From Actinoplanes utahensis (GTDB lineage Bacteria > Actinomycetota > Actinomycetes > Mycobacteriales > Micromonosporaceae), in NCBI RefSeq assembly GCF_016862455.1, contig NZ_BOMZ01000082.1:1-64000 (forward strand): a DNA stretch of 64,000 nt. Direction: 5' to 3'. The position numbers were made by a program, and so were the translations under genes. The number at the start of each line of letters is the position of its first letter. Positions within the stretch are counted from its first letter, which is position 1. Under the pieces are notes generated by a model. It made no database searches. It saw only the letters and a list, made by a program, of their open reading frames with translations, and was not told the DNA's origin. This document shows positions 53,795-62,004 of this stretch, in pieces.

Positions 53795-54319
53795 TCAACC
53801 CTCCAGGAGGGCGGCCAGGCGCGGCATCCGCTGCCGCATGCGGTCGGCGTCGTCGAAGTCCCAGGCCGGCCCGAGGTCCGGGTAACGGCCGGTGACGGGT
53901 GGCTGCGCCGACCCGGTGAGTTCGGCGTACGCGAGGAACGCCACTCCGAACATCTCCTCCGACTCGAGTTCCGGTCCGTCGTTCGCGGCCTCCCGCACGG
54001 CCGGCACGTCGGCGAGGGTGTCCGGATCGGCGACGGCCCGGTCGAACACCTCGCGGCCCTGGGCGATCAGCCAGCCGCGGAAGTATTCGAAGCCGTCGTC
54101 GGAGCAGCCGCCGTTCAGGTGGTAGGCCGCCGCCCACAGATCATGCCGGTAGGACACGGCCATCAGCTCCCACGACGCCCGGGCCAGTTCCGCGACGTGC
54201 GGTGCCGGGAGCCGCATCAGCAGCTCCAACGCGCGTTCGGCCACCTGCCCGGCATCGGTGGCGTCGTCCACCGACGATCGCGCCGCCTGAACCACATCCC
54301 AGAACCCGTCGACACTCAC
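53795..54319 (-). CDS. DUF4240 family protein
   Basis: A 174-residue protein beginning MSVDGFWDVVQAARSSVDDA and continuing LWAAAYHLNGGCSDDGFEYF then RGWLIAQGREVF. This is the DUF4240 pattern, found in many actinomycetes and often near polymorphic or WGR-domain proteins. Function unknown. GTG start at 54319. Confidence 0.82.
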   Translation of the reverse strand: MSVDGFWDVVQAARSSVDDATDAGQVAERALELLMRLPAPHVAELARASWELMAVSYRHDLWAAAYHLNGGCSDDGFEYFRGWLIAQGREVFDRAVADPDTLADVPAVREAANDGPELESEEMFGVAFLAYAELTGSAQPPVTGRYPDLGPAWDFDDADRMRQRMPRLAALLEG

Positions 54320-54676
54320 GACTGGCGATCATGACAGACCGGCGGCGTGGATGACGGACGCGAGGGTGGTCGGGGTGGGCCGCTGGTGGACGAAGTGACG
54401 CTTCCGCTGGTGCGCCATCGATTCATCGTCGTTGGAGATGGCTGCCCTGCCGCGTACCGCCGAACCGGGCTGACGCTTTTGCGCCCGTCGTCCTTGATGT
54501 GGCCTCCACGTCGTCACTACGTCCGGCTGGTTGTCACTGCTGTCTCAACGGCGTCGCGACAGCAGGGACAACCAGCCGGACGGCATCTCCGGTCGGCTGT
54601 TGATCGAGGAGGCCGATCACGGAGCGACTCGCCTCGCCGCCATTTCGGCGCCGGGGCCGAGGCTCCGGCCGCCGAT
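54320..54676. other. Gene-free stretch with palindrome copy C
   Basis: About 350 bases between the DUF4240 start and the ankyrin gene end. Apart from the palindrome at 54522-54580 I see no gene. Confidence 0.5.
54522..54580. repeat. Dispersed palindrome, copy C
   Basis: Arms TCCGGCTGGTTGTC and GACAACCAGCCGGA with an inner, less perfect CTGCTGTC/GACAGCAG stem. It is the most degenerate of the three copies. Confidence 0.85.
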
Positions 54677-55090
54677 CTAGGTCGCCGGGTTTCCGGCCAG
54701 CAGCGCGAGCGTGGTCGGGTGGGGGCCGAAGCCGGCCCAGTCACGGGCGGAGTGGCCGTGGCCGGCGTCCTCCCGCAGGTCCGGGTCGGCGCCGGCGGCG
54801 AGCAGGACGCGGACCGTGTCGTCGTGGCCCCAGCAGGCGGCGCCGCACAGGGGCAGGCCCTCCTCGCCGGTGCCGCTCTCCCGGTTGGGGTCGGCGCCGG
54901 CGGCGAGCAGCGCCGCCACGATGGCGGCCCGGTTCTGGACGCTCGCCCGGTACAGCGGGGTGGTGCCGTCCCGGTCGGGCAGGTCCGGGTCGGCGCCGGC
55001 GCGGATCAGGCGGGCGACCCGGGCGGGTTCGGCCCAGGCCGCCGCCTGGACCAGTTGACGTTGCAGCTTCTTACGGCGGCGCCGATTCAC
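54677..55090 (-). CDS. Ankyrin repeat protein
   Basis: A 137-residue soluble protein with a basic start (RRRRKKLQRQ) and three to four ankyrin repeats: RVARLIRAGADPDLPDRDGT, then AAIVAALLAAGADPNRESGT and DTVRVLLAAGADPDLREDAG. Protein-binding role likely, partner unknown. GTG 55090 with CACACT seven bases upstream. Confidence 0.9.
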   Translation of the reverse strand: MNRRRRKKLQRQLVQAAAWAEPARVARLIRAGADPDLPDRDGTTPLYRASVQNRAAIVAALLAAGADPNRESGTGEEGLPLCGAACWGHDDTVRVLLAAGADPDLREDAGHGHSARDWAGFGPHPTTLALLAGNPAT

Positions 55091-55138
55091 GTACCCCAGT
55101 GTGGCAGTCTTGTTCGGACCGTTGCTTAGGGTGGGCGG

Positions 55139-56221
55139 ATGAGTGAGCTGACCTGGGATCAGGTGCGGTCGTGGCGGATGCGCCGGCAGTTCCTGGACCG
55201 GCCGGAGGGTGTCGGCGCCGAGCGGATCGTGGAGCGGCTGTGCGGGGTGCAGGCGCAGGTGGCGTCGGCCGCCGAGCATGCCGTCGCCGCGCGGATCCCC
55301 GAGCCGGGCACGGGAGCGGCCGCGGCGGCGCTGACGAGCCGGCGGCTGATCAGAGTGTGGGCGATGCGGGGCACGTTGCACCTGCTCACCGTCCGGCAGG
55401 CGGCCGACTTCCTGAGTCTGCTCGCTGCCGCCCGGACCTGGGAGAAGGGCTCGTGGCAGCGTACCTTCGCCACCACCGAGCAGGTCGCCGCGCTCGCCGA
55501 CGCCACCCGGGAGGCGCTGCACGGCCGGGTGCTCACCCGGGAGGAGCTCGTCGCGGAGATCGTGCGGCACACCCGCGACGACTCGCTCGCCGAGCTGCTC
55601 GGCTCCGGCTGGGGCGCGATCCTGAAGCCGCTGGCCTGGCAGGGACTGCTGTGCAACGGGCCGTCCGACGGCAACCGGATCACCTTCACCAGCCCGGCGA
55701 CGTGGGCCGCGGACTGGCCGGGCCTGCCCGACCCGGATCAGGCGGCGATGCGGGCGATCCCGGCCTACCTGGGCGCCTACGGCCCGGCCACGATGGACTC
55801 CTTCGACCAGTGGCTGCTGCGCGGCGCGTCCCGGCGGGCGTCGCTGAAAGGCTGGTTCGCGTCGCTCGTGGCCTCCGGCGAGCTCGCGGCGGTCACCGTG
55901 GAGGGCCTTCCGGTGTACGCCCGCAGCGCCGACGTGGATGACATCGGCACCGCGGAACCGATGCCGGACGTACGGCTGCTGCCTGCCTTTGATCAGTTCG
56001 TTCTGGGTCCGGGCACCAAGGACGAGCAGATCGTCGCACCGCACCGGCGGGCCGAGGTCAGCCGGGCGGCCGGCTGGATCTCCCCGGTCGTGGTGCACCG
56101 GGGCCGGGTCGCCGGGGTCTGGGAGCGGGGCGACACGGTGACCGTCACGCTCTTCCCGGAGGCCGGCGACGTGCCGGAGAAGGAGATCGCGGCCGAGGTC
56201 GCCCGGATCGAGGGGATCTGA
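55139..56221 (+). CDS. Winged-helix DNA glycosylase-like protein (AlkZ-like, HTH_42)
   Basis: A 360-residue protein of the winged-helix family that includes the DNA glycosylases AlkZ and YcaQ. The early ERLCGVQAQVASAAEHAVAA contains Q-A-Q, matching the catalytic QxQ motif of AlkZ. RVWAMRGTLHLLT, LLGSGWGAILKPLAWQGLLC and LLPAFDQFVLGP are also family motifs. It may excise alkylated or crosslinked bases. TAGGGT six bases before the ATG gives a leaderless start. The methyltransferase gene follows after two bases. Confidence 0.87.
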   Translation: MSELTWDQVRSWRMRRQFLDRPEGVGAERIVERLCGVQAQVASAAEHAVAARIPEPGTGAAAAALTSRRLIRVWAMRGTLHLLTVRQAADFLSLLAAARTWEKGSWQRTFATTEQVAALADATREALHGRVLTREELVAEIVRHTRDDSLAELLGSGWGAILKPLAWQGLLCNGPSDGNRITFTSPATWAADWPGLPDPDQAAMRAIPAYLGAYGPATMDSFDQWLLRGASRRASLKGWFASLVASGELAAVTVEGLPVYARSADVDDIGTAEPMPDVRLLPAFDQFVLGPGTKDEQIVAPHRRAEVSRAAGWISPVVVHRGRVAGVWERGDTVTVTLFPEAGDVPEKEIAAEVARIEGI

Positions 56222-56223
56222 TC

Positions 56224-56820
56224 GTGGACCGGATCCGGGATGCGTACGCCTCCGTCGCCGACCTCTACATCAGCCTGTTCGGCGCCCCCGCGAAGGTGGA
56301 CCCGGACGATCTCGACCTGATCGGCCGGCACCTGACGATCCACGACGGTGAGGTGCTCGATCTGGGCTGCGGGCCCGGCCACCTCACCGCCCACCTGCGG
56401 TCGCGGGGCGTCGACGCGACCGGGATCGACCTGGTGCCCGAATTCGTCGCCCACGCGCGGGCGGCCCACCCGGACGGCCGGTACCGGCTCGGGTCGATGA
56501 CCGGGCTCGGCGCCGCCGACGGATCGATCGCCGGCATCCTGGCGAACTACTCGCTGATCCACCTGCCGCCCGCCGACCTCGACGGGGTGCTCGCCGAGTT
56601 CCGGCGGGTGCTACGGCCCGGCGGCACCCTCGTGGTCGGCTTCGTCGACGGTGACGAGGTGTCCGCGTTCGATCACAAGGTGACGACGGCGTACCGGTGG
56701 CCCGCCGACGAGATGTCCCGGCGGCTGGCCGCGGCCGGCCTCGCCGAGATCGAACGGTTGCGGCGGCCCGCCACCGGAACCCAACGGCCGGCACTCATAG
56801 CAGCACGTCGATGTCCGTGA
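56224..56820 (+). CDS. Class I SAM-dependent methyltransferase
   Basis: A 198-residue methyltransferase. SAM motif I is VLDLGCGPGHLTAHLRSRGV, motif II ATGIDLVPEF, and ANYSLIHLPPADLDGVLAEF and RVLRPGGTLVVGF complete the fold. Methyltransferase_11/25 type, substrate unknown. It shares an operon with the AlkZ-like gene. The last 26 bases overlap the convergent gene ending at 56795. Confidence 0.9.
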   Translation: MDRIRDAYASVADLYISLFGAPAKVDPDDLDLIGRHLTIHDGEVLDLGCGPGHLTAHLRSRGVDATGIDLVPEFVAHARAAHPDGRYRLGSMTGLGAADGSIAGILANYSLIHLPPADLDGVLAEFRRVLRPGGTLVVGFVDGDEVSAFDHKVTTAYRWPADEMSRRLAAAGLAEIERLRRPATGTQRPALIAARRCP

Positions 56821-57499
56821 GGATCCGTGCGGTGTCCTCGTCGTCGGTGACCTCGAACGCGGCGAAGAGCGCCAGTTGCAGCTCGGGCCCGGCCAACCAG
56901 GCGAGGACCTGTGCGTGCTGGTCGGGACGCCCGTCCCAGAAGGCGTTGACGAGCCGAGGACCCTTGCGGCCGCGCTCGTAGTCGTCGCGCAGCAGGGTCA
57001 GCAGGTGAGCCGCCTCCGCCGGCCTGGTCGCCGGGTCGGTGAGGGCGGACAGCCAGGCGGCCAGGTACGGCGTGAGATCGTCCTCGGCGTTGCCGATCGC
57101 GCAGAGGACGTCGCCGTTCCGTTCCTCGGCCCACAGCGCGGTCAGGAAGGCCCGGACCGCGTCACGCTCGCCGGGCTGCCATCGGTGCCAACCGGCGTGG
57201 TACATCCGGTTCAGCAGCGGCTCCAGGTCGGGCCGGTCGAACCCGTCACCGGCGGCGATCTCCAGCATGCGGGGCAGGAAATACCGCAGGTCGGCGGGGC
57301 CGCCGACGTTGAAGATGACGTTGGCGGTGTACGGCCGAAGCGCCTCGACCGGCAGCGACCGCAACGGAACGTCCGCCAGCACCGCCCGCTCCTCCTCCGG
57401 GTTGAAGCAGCAGGCGCAGTAGTCGAGGGCGACCGGCCGCGGCACCCGGCTGAAAGCGTCGTACAGCGAGGTGATCGAAGCGGTGAGCGACACGGTCAC
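56795..57499 (-). CDS. Conserved hypothetical protein with CxCC motif
   Basis: A 234-residue soluble protein. Near residue 25 it has LDYCACCFNPEEERAVLADV, a cysteine cluster that could bind metal. The remainder is helical, with RPYTANVIFNVGGPADLRYF and FEVTDDEDTARILTDIDVLL. No family name known to me. GTG 57499 is fixed by TATTGT six bases upstream (leaderless). Confidence 0.8.
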   Translation of the reverse strand: MTVSLTASITSLYDAFSRVPRPVALDYCACCFNPEEERAVLADVPLRSLPVEALRPYTANVIFNVGGPADLRYFLPRMLEIAAGDGFDRPDLEPLLNRMYHAGWHRWQPGERDAVRAFLTALWAEERNGDVLCAIGNAEDDLTPYLAAWLSALTDPATRPAEAAHLLTLLRDDYERGRKGPRLVNAFWDGRPDQHAQVLAWLAGPELQLALFAAFEVTDDEDTARILTDIDVLL

Positions 57500-57583
57500 G
57501 GCGCCACAATAGACTGCGTCGCACAGACCGTCGTTCCGCCCGGACCGCCCGGCTGCACCCCCTCGACAGGAGAAGGATCCCCG

Positions 57584-58126
57584 GTGAGCGAACACCCCAC
57601 CACCGCCGAGCAGGTCCACGCGTTGCGTACCGAGATGGATGCCCGCATCCGCGCGCAGCGCGAAGCCCCGCTGCCCGGCTGGCTCGCCGGCCGCACCGCA
57701 CGCCGGATCGTCGCGGTCGTGCCGCCCACCGCGGTCCTGACCTGCGGTCTGCTGACCGCCACCCGGCCCGACGACACGATCGGCACGGTCCTGCTGGCCG
57801 TCACCGCGGTCCTCGCCGTCGGAGCTCTCCTGCTGCTGCGCAAGGCGGTCCGGCTGCTCGACAGCGTCCCTGACCGGCTGCTCGGCGAACGCGAGATCAG
57901 CGAGCGGAACGCCGCGCACCGCCGCGCCCACGGGCTGACGATCGGCCTGTTCACCCTCCTCACCCTGGTCGCGATCGCCGACGGGGTGATGGGCCGGTCC
58001 GGCGGGACCCCGCTGATCCCGGGTGACAACTGGATCCAGGTGCTGGTCACCGCGACGCTGGTGGCCGGCATGATCCCCGCCGCCGTCATGGCCTGGGGCC
58101 GGACCGAGCGGTCCGAAACCTCCTGA
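57584..58126 (+). CDS. Four-helix membrane protein
   Basis: A 180-residue protein: an N-terminal helix (HPTTAEQVHALRTEMDARIR), then two membrane helices (residues about 45-90), a charged cytoplasmic loop, and two more helices at the end. Function unknown. AGGAGAAGG precedes the GTG. Confidence 0.75.
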   Translation: MSEHPTTAEQVHALRTEMDARIRAQREAPLPGWLAGRTARRIVAVVPPTAVLTCGLLTATRPDDTIGTVLLAVTAVLAVGALLLLRKAVRLLDSVPDRLLGEREISERNAAHRRAHGLTIGLFTLLTLVAIADGVMGRSGGTPLIPGDNWIQVLVTATLVAGMIPAAVMAWGRTERSETS

Positions 58127-58137
58127 CGATCGGGAGA

Positions 58138-58164
58138 CCCGCCGGTCCGGTCACGGCCGGCGGG
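58138..58164 (+). terminator. Hairpin terminator
   Basis: An 8-bp GC-only stem (58138-58145 with 58157-58164) shortly after the membrane protein stop and before the convergent Nudix gene. Confidence 0.55.
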
Positions 58165-58210
58165 GCTTGCGGCGGCTCGCGGGGGTACGCCGTGCGCACC
58201 GCTCCGGCAC

Positions 58211-58765
58211 TCACCAGTGACCGGCGGCGCGGTCGTAGGCGACCCGGCCGTCCGGCACGAACAGCCACCGCTCCCGGGCCTCCCGCAGTTCCGGCTCGGT
58301 CAGCCAGCCGTGCCAGGCCACCGCCTCCGGGTCGGGACGCAGCCGGCCGAGGTCCGTTCCCGGCACCCGGGCCCCGTACACGGCGAGGTGGTACGACCCG
58401 GTCCGGCCGTGGCACAGGAACGTGACCAGATGCCGGACCGGCAGGTCCAGCCCGGTCTCCTCGGCCAGTTCCCGGCGGGCCGCCGCGGTGTACGTCTCGC
58501 CGGCCCGCACCGCCCCACCGAAACTCGTCTCGTAGTGACCGGGGAACCGGCCGGCGTCGTCGGGCCGCCGGTGCACCAGCACCCGGCCGTCGTCGTCACG
58601 GCAGATGGTCGTGGCGATCCGGTGCAGCCAGCCGTTCCGGACGGCATCCCGGCGCGACACCACCTCCAGCACCCGATCGTCGGCGTCGACACGTTCGACG
58701 TATTCGGTCGGCTCATCGTCTCCCGGCGCCCAGCCATCGCCGCGTCGCCGCCCGGTCCCGGTCAT
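58211..58765 (-). CDS. Nudix hydrolase
   Basis: A 184-residue Nudix protein, similar in layout to isopentenyl-diphosphate isomerase-like members. The Nudix box GGAVRAGETYTAAARRELAE then ETGL matches GX5EX7REUXEEXGU. Upstream residues VLEVVSRRDAVRNGWLHRIA are typical of this subgroup. It hydrolyses a nucleoside-diphosphate-linked compound. ATG 58765 overlaps the stop of the adenylyltransferase gene (ATGA). Confidence 0.92.
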   Translation of the reverse strand: MTGTGRRRGDGWAPGDDEPTEYVERVDADDRVLEVVSRRDAVRNGWLHRIATTICRDDDGRVLVHRRPDDAGRFPGHYETSFGGAVRAGETYTAAARRELAEETGLDLPVRHLVTFLCHGRTGSYHLAVYGARVPGTDLGRLRPDPEAVAWHGWLTEPELREARERWLFVPDGRVAYDRAAGHW

Positions 58766-59526
58766 CGGTGCAGCGACTCCCGGAGGAAACCCAGCATGTC
58801 GGCGCGGCGCCGCCACGGATTGCGGTAGACCGGATCGCCGCCGACCCGCAGCCGCAGCGCCTCCCGGACGATCGGGTGCCAGCGGTCCCCGTACGTCACC
58901 TCGGCGAACGCCGCCGCCTCGGTCTTGCTGGTGATCCGCCCGGCGGCGAGGGTGTGCCGCAGCCGGGCCACCCCGAGCACACCCCAGGTCGTCGCCCGAC
59001 CCGACAACCCGGCCGGCGACCGGGTCGTCCGCGCCGCCCACGGCCTCCAGTAGTCGTCGAGGTTGCGGCGGGTCGTCGCGGCCAGCGCCGGCCAGTCGGT
59101 GTGGACCATCCCGTCGAGCGTGGGGCCGCGAACCGCCACCCCGCCCTGCGCCAGCACGTGCCAGGTGACGAGGTTCCGCTCGAAGTCCGACCCCTCCCGC
59201 ACCCGCCACTCCTGCACCGCGACCCCACCCGGCAGTGTCCCCGGATCCGCCCGCAGATCGTCCCCGCTGACGTAGAGCCCGTCGAAGTACGGCTTGCGCC
59301 CGTGCCGCCGCCGCAGCTCCCGGTGGATCTCCCGAACCGTGCCGGGCTCGGCCGGCCGGCCGGTCACCGCGACGAAGTCGATGTCACTGACCCCGGCCCG
59401 GTAGTCCCCGAGCGCGATCGACCCCTGCAGGTACAGACCCTCGACCAGGGCGGGATCGATCCGGTCGGCGATCTCCAGATAGCTCGCGCACACGGCCGTC
59501 ACACGGTGATCCAGTGAAGTGGTCAT
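58762..59526 (-). CDS. Aminoglycoside adenylyltransferase-like nucleotidyltransferase (DUF4111)
   Basis: A 254-residue protein with the aadA-like nucleotidyltransferase core: GLYLQGSIALGDYRAGVSDI then DFVAV (GS ... D-x-D). The C-terminal DUF4111 domain includes LGVARLRHTLAAGRITSKTE and AAAFAEVTYGDRWHPIVREAL. It may adenylylate an aminoglycoside or another small molecule. TACGCT seven bases before ATG 59526 gives a leaderless start. Coupled to the Nudix gene. Confidence 0.87.
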   Translation of the reverse strand: MTTSLDHRVTAVCASYLEIADRIDPALVEGLYLQGSIALGDYRAGVSDIDFVAVTGRPAEPGTVREIHRELRRRHGRKPYFDGLYVSGDDLRADPGTLPGGVAVQEWRVREGSDFERNLVTWHVLAQGGVAVRGPTLDGMVHTDWPALAATTRRNLDDYWRPWAARTTRSPAGLSGRATTWGVLGVARLRHTLAAGRITSKTEAAAFAEVTYGDRWHPIVREALRLRVGGDPVYRNPWRRRADMLGFLRESLHR

Positions 59527-59645
59527 CGGCGGGAGCGTATCCGCCCGGCGTTCATACCGGGGGGGCGCGGACCCGGCGGCGTCGGCCTCCGCGGGGAGAG
59601 CAGGCCGGTGGTGGTCTGGCGAGGGGCGGCCGACGGCGTACCGGA

Positions 59646-60260
59646 TCAGGGTTTTGGAAGTGCCCGGAAAGCGGCGGCGAGAAGCCAGGCGCAGTAGACG
59701 GTGATCATGAGGCGTTCGCCGAGGCCGTAGGCGATCGGCTCACCGATCAGGCGGGAGATCGGTGGGCGGTTGGTCAGGGTCAGCAGGAAGAGCAGCAGCG
59801 CGAACGGGGTGGCGTAGCCGAGGATCCGGAGCATGCGGTATGCGGGCGGGGTGGTCCGGGTGATCAGGACGGCGGCTGCCGGCAGTGCCAGGAAGGCGAT
59901 CGCGCCGGCGGTGAGGTGCACGGTGCCGGCGGTGGTCAGGGTGACCGGGCGGCCGGGTGGCGCGGGGTCGGTGGGGACGGCGGCGACCACCAGCATCGCC
60001 AGGCCCCAGACGGTCAGCGCGATCAGGGCGGGGCGGGTGATCAGCGGGGCCAGGGCGTGCGCGACGGCGAGTGAGCCGAGCCCGATGCCGAGGCCGGCCA
60101 GGGGGAGGAGCCGGCCGTAGGGCTCGTCGACGTATTCGCTGATCGTCCGGCCGATCGGGTCCAGGCCGGTGGGCAGCAGATGCAGGGCGGTCACCGCGGC
60201 GAGGAAGACGGTCACCCCGCCGGCGCCGGCGAGGGCGGTGACGCTCCGGGAGATCCGCAT
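59646..60260 (-). CDS. DUF998 membrane protein
   Basis: A 204-residue protein with about six membrane helices. DPIGRTISEYVDEPYGRLLP after the first helix and a helix ALTVWGLAMLVVAAVPTDP are typical of DUF998. Function unknown. ATG 60260; GATAAT five bases upstream may be the -10. It lies 26 bases downstream of the MarR gene on the same strand. Confidence 0.85.
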   Translation of the reverse strand: MRISRSVTALAGAGGVTVFLAAVTALHLLPTGLDPIGRTISEYVDEPYGRLLPLAGLGIGLGSLAVAHALAPLITRPALIALTVWGLAMLVVAAVPTDPAPPGRPVTLTTAGTVHLTAGAIAFLALPAAAVLITRTTPPAYRMLRILGYATPFALLLFLLTLTNRPPISRLIGEPIAYGLGERLMITVYCAWLLAAAFRALPKP

Positions 60261-60286
60261 CGGGGGATTATCCGTGATCGATGCGT

Positions 60287-60700
60287 CTAATGGCAGCCCG
60301 TGATCTCCGCGGCGAGGCCGGCGAAGGTGGCGCGGTCGTCGGCGGGGAGGTCCGCGACGATCTCCGGTAGGCGGGCGCCGACGTCGGCGTGGAGGGCGTC
60401 GCCGATCTCCTTGCCCAGCGGGGTGCTGGTCAGGTCGCAGGCGCGGCGGTCCTGGGCGCAGGAGACCCGCTGGACCAGGCCGCGGCGCTCGGTGCGGTCG
60501 ATCAGGCCGCTCAGTCCGGGTTTGGCGAGGCCGAGCAGGTGGGACAGCTCGCCGAGGCGGCGTGGCCGGTCCTTGACCAGGCACAGCAGCTGGGCCTGGG
60601 CGACGGTCAGGTCGTGATCGGCGCAGATCTGCGCGTAACGCCGCTGGATCATGGTGGACAGGCACACCAGGGTGTTGCCGAGTCCCGGGATGTCCGTCAT
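60287..60700 (-). CDS. MarR family transcriptional regulator
   Basis: A 137-residue winged-helix repressor: DLTVAQAQLLCLVKDRPRRL, LGELSHLLGLAKPGLSGLID and RRGLVQRVSCAQDRRACDLT. The cysteine near residue 80 could sense electrophiles or oxidants. ATG 60700 with TAGGGT seven bases upstream. It is divergent from an old-yellow-enzyme reductase, and a long palindrome lies between them. It probably represses the reductase and itself. Confidence 0.92.
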   Translation of the reverse strand: MTDIPGLGNTLVCLSTMIQRRYAQICADHDLTVAQAQLLCLVKDRPRRLGELSHLLGLAKPGLSGLIDRTERRGLVQRVSCAQDRRACDLTSTPLGKEIGDALHADVGARLPEIVADLPADDRATFAGLAAEITGCH

Positions 60701-60724
60701 GTGCTCCACCCTACCTTGCGTTAC

Positions 60725-60759
60725 TTCGTGCCGCGAACTAACTTGGTTCGCGCCACGAA
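60725..60759. promoter_or_regulatory. MarR operator candidate
   Basis: An inverted repeat of 14 bp with one mismatch, TTCGTGCCGCGAAC (60725-60738) and GTTCGCGCCACGAA (60746-60759), between the divergent MarR and reductase genes. It overlaps where the promoters must be. Confidence 0.75.
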
Positions 60760-60780
60760 CTTTATCTGAGGGGTACGGCC

Positions 60781-61851
60781 ATGGCTGACGCATTCGACTC
60801 GTACGATCTCGCCGGCACGAAGCTGGCCAACCGCATCGCGATGGCGCCGATGACCCGAAGTCGCGCCTACGGGCCCGGCGCGACGCCGACCGAACTGACC
60901 GCCACCTACTACGCGCAGCGCGCCTCCGCCGGCCTGATCATCACCGAGGGTGTGCAGCCGTCGGTCGTCGGCCAGGGCTACGACGACACCCCGGGCCTGC
61001 ACTCGGCCGAGCAGGTCGAGGCGTGGCGCCAGGTCACCGGCGCGGTGCACGCCGAGGGCGGCGTGATCTTCGCGCAGCTGATGCACAGCGGCCGGATCGG
61101 TCACCCGAGCCTGCTGCCGGACGGCCTGATCCCGGTCGCGCCGTCACCGGTCCGGGCCGCCGGCCAGCTCTACACCCACGACGGCCCCAAGGACTTCGTC
61201 GTCCCCCACGAGCTGACCGAGGACGAGATCACCGCGACCATCGCCGACTTCGTCACCGCGGCCCGCAACGCGATCGCGGCCGGGTTCGACGGTGTGGAGA
61301 TCCACGGCGCCAACGGTTATCTGGTGCACCAGTTCCTGGCGTCCGGCGTCAACCGTCGCACCGACGGCTGGGGTGGCAGCGTGGCGGGGCGCATCCGGTT
61401 CGGCGCGGAGGTCGCGGCGGCGGTCGCCGATGCGATCGGCGCCGACAAGGTCGGTTTCCGGATCTCTCCCGACAACCCCTACAACGACATCACCGAGGAG
61501 GGTACGGAGGAGGTCTACACCGCCCTCGTCGCCCGGCTCGCCGCGACCGGCCTGGCCTACCTGCACATCGTGGAGAGCCCCGACCGGGAGCTCACGCGCA
61601 GGCTGCGGGCCCAGTGGCCGGGCACGTTCATCGTCAACCCGGCCACCTACCCGGACGTCACCGGCCCGGACGCACTCGCCCTGATCACCGACGGTCTCGC
61701 CGACCTGGTCTCGTTCGGCGCGCTGTTCCTGGCCAACCCGGACCTGCCGGCCCGGCTCGCGGCCGGTGGCCCGTTCAACACCCCGGACCGCGCGTCGTTC
61801 TTCGGCGGCGACCACCGCGGCTACACCGACTACCCGGCCCTCAGCGCCTGA
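60781..61851 (+). CDS. Old yellow enzyme family alkene reductase
   Basis: A 356-residue FMN-dependent (alpha/beta)8 ene-reductase like NemA/XenB. MAPMTRSRA near residue 22, FAQLMHSGRIGH near 98 and FDGVEIHGANGYLVHQFLAS with the substrate-binding His-x2-Asn near 175 are present. It reduces activated C=C bonds of electrophiles with NADPH. GAGGGG precedes the ATG. Regulation by the divergent MarR protein is likely. Confidence 0.95.
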   Translation: MADAFDSYDLAGTKLANRIAMAPMTRSRAYGPGATPTELTATYYAQRASAGLIITEGVQPSVVGQGYDDTPGLHSAEQVEAWRQVTGAVHAEGGVIFAQLMHSGRIGHPSLLPDGLIPVAPSPVRAAGQLYTHDGPKDFVVPHELTEDEITATIADFVTAARNAIAAGFDGVEIHGANGYLVHQFLASGVNRRTDGWGGSVAGRIRFGAEVAAAVADAIGADKVGFRISPDNPYNDITEEGTEEVYTALVARLAATGLAYLHIVESPDRELTRRLRAQWPGTFIVNPATYPDVTGPDALALITDGLADLVSFGALFLANPDLPARLAAGGPFNTPDRASFFGGDHRGYTDYPALSA

Positions 61852-61930
61852 ACTACCACCACGGTGGGAGGCGGGGTCAACCCCGCGTGGGACGACGATG
61901 CCGGCTCCGGTCGGTACGGTCGGTGATCAG

Positions 61931-61969
61931 GTGTCCGGGGAACGGGCGAGGGGGCCGTTCCCCGGACAC
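61931..61969 (+). terminator. Strong hairpin terminator
   Basis: A perfect 15-bp inverted repeat (61931-61945 with 61955-61969) and a 9-nt loop, about 80 bases after the reductase stop. A smaller hairpin (61871-61877 with 61880-61886) lies before it. Confidence 0.78.
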
Positions 61970-62004
61970 CCCGGTCCGCCGGACCGGCGTCTACTCTCGA
62001 CGGC

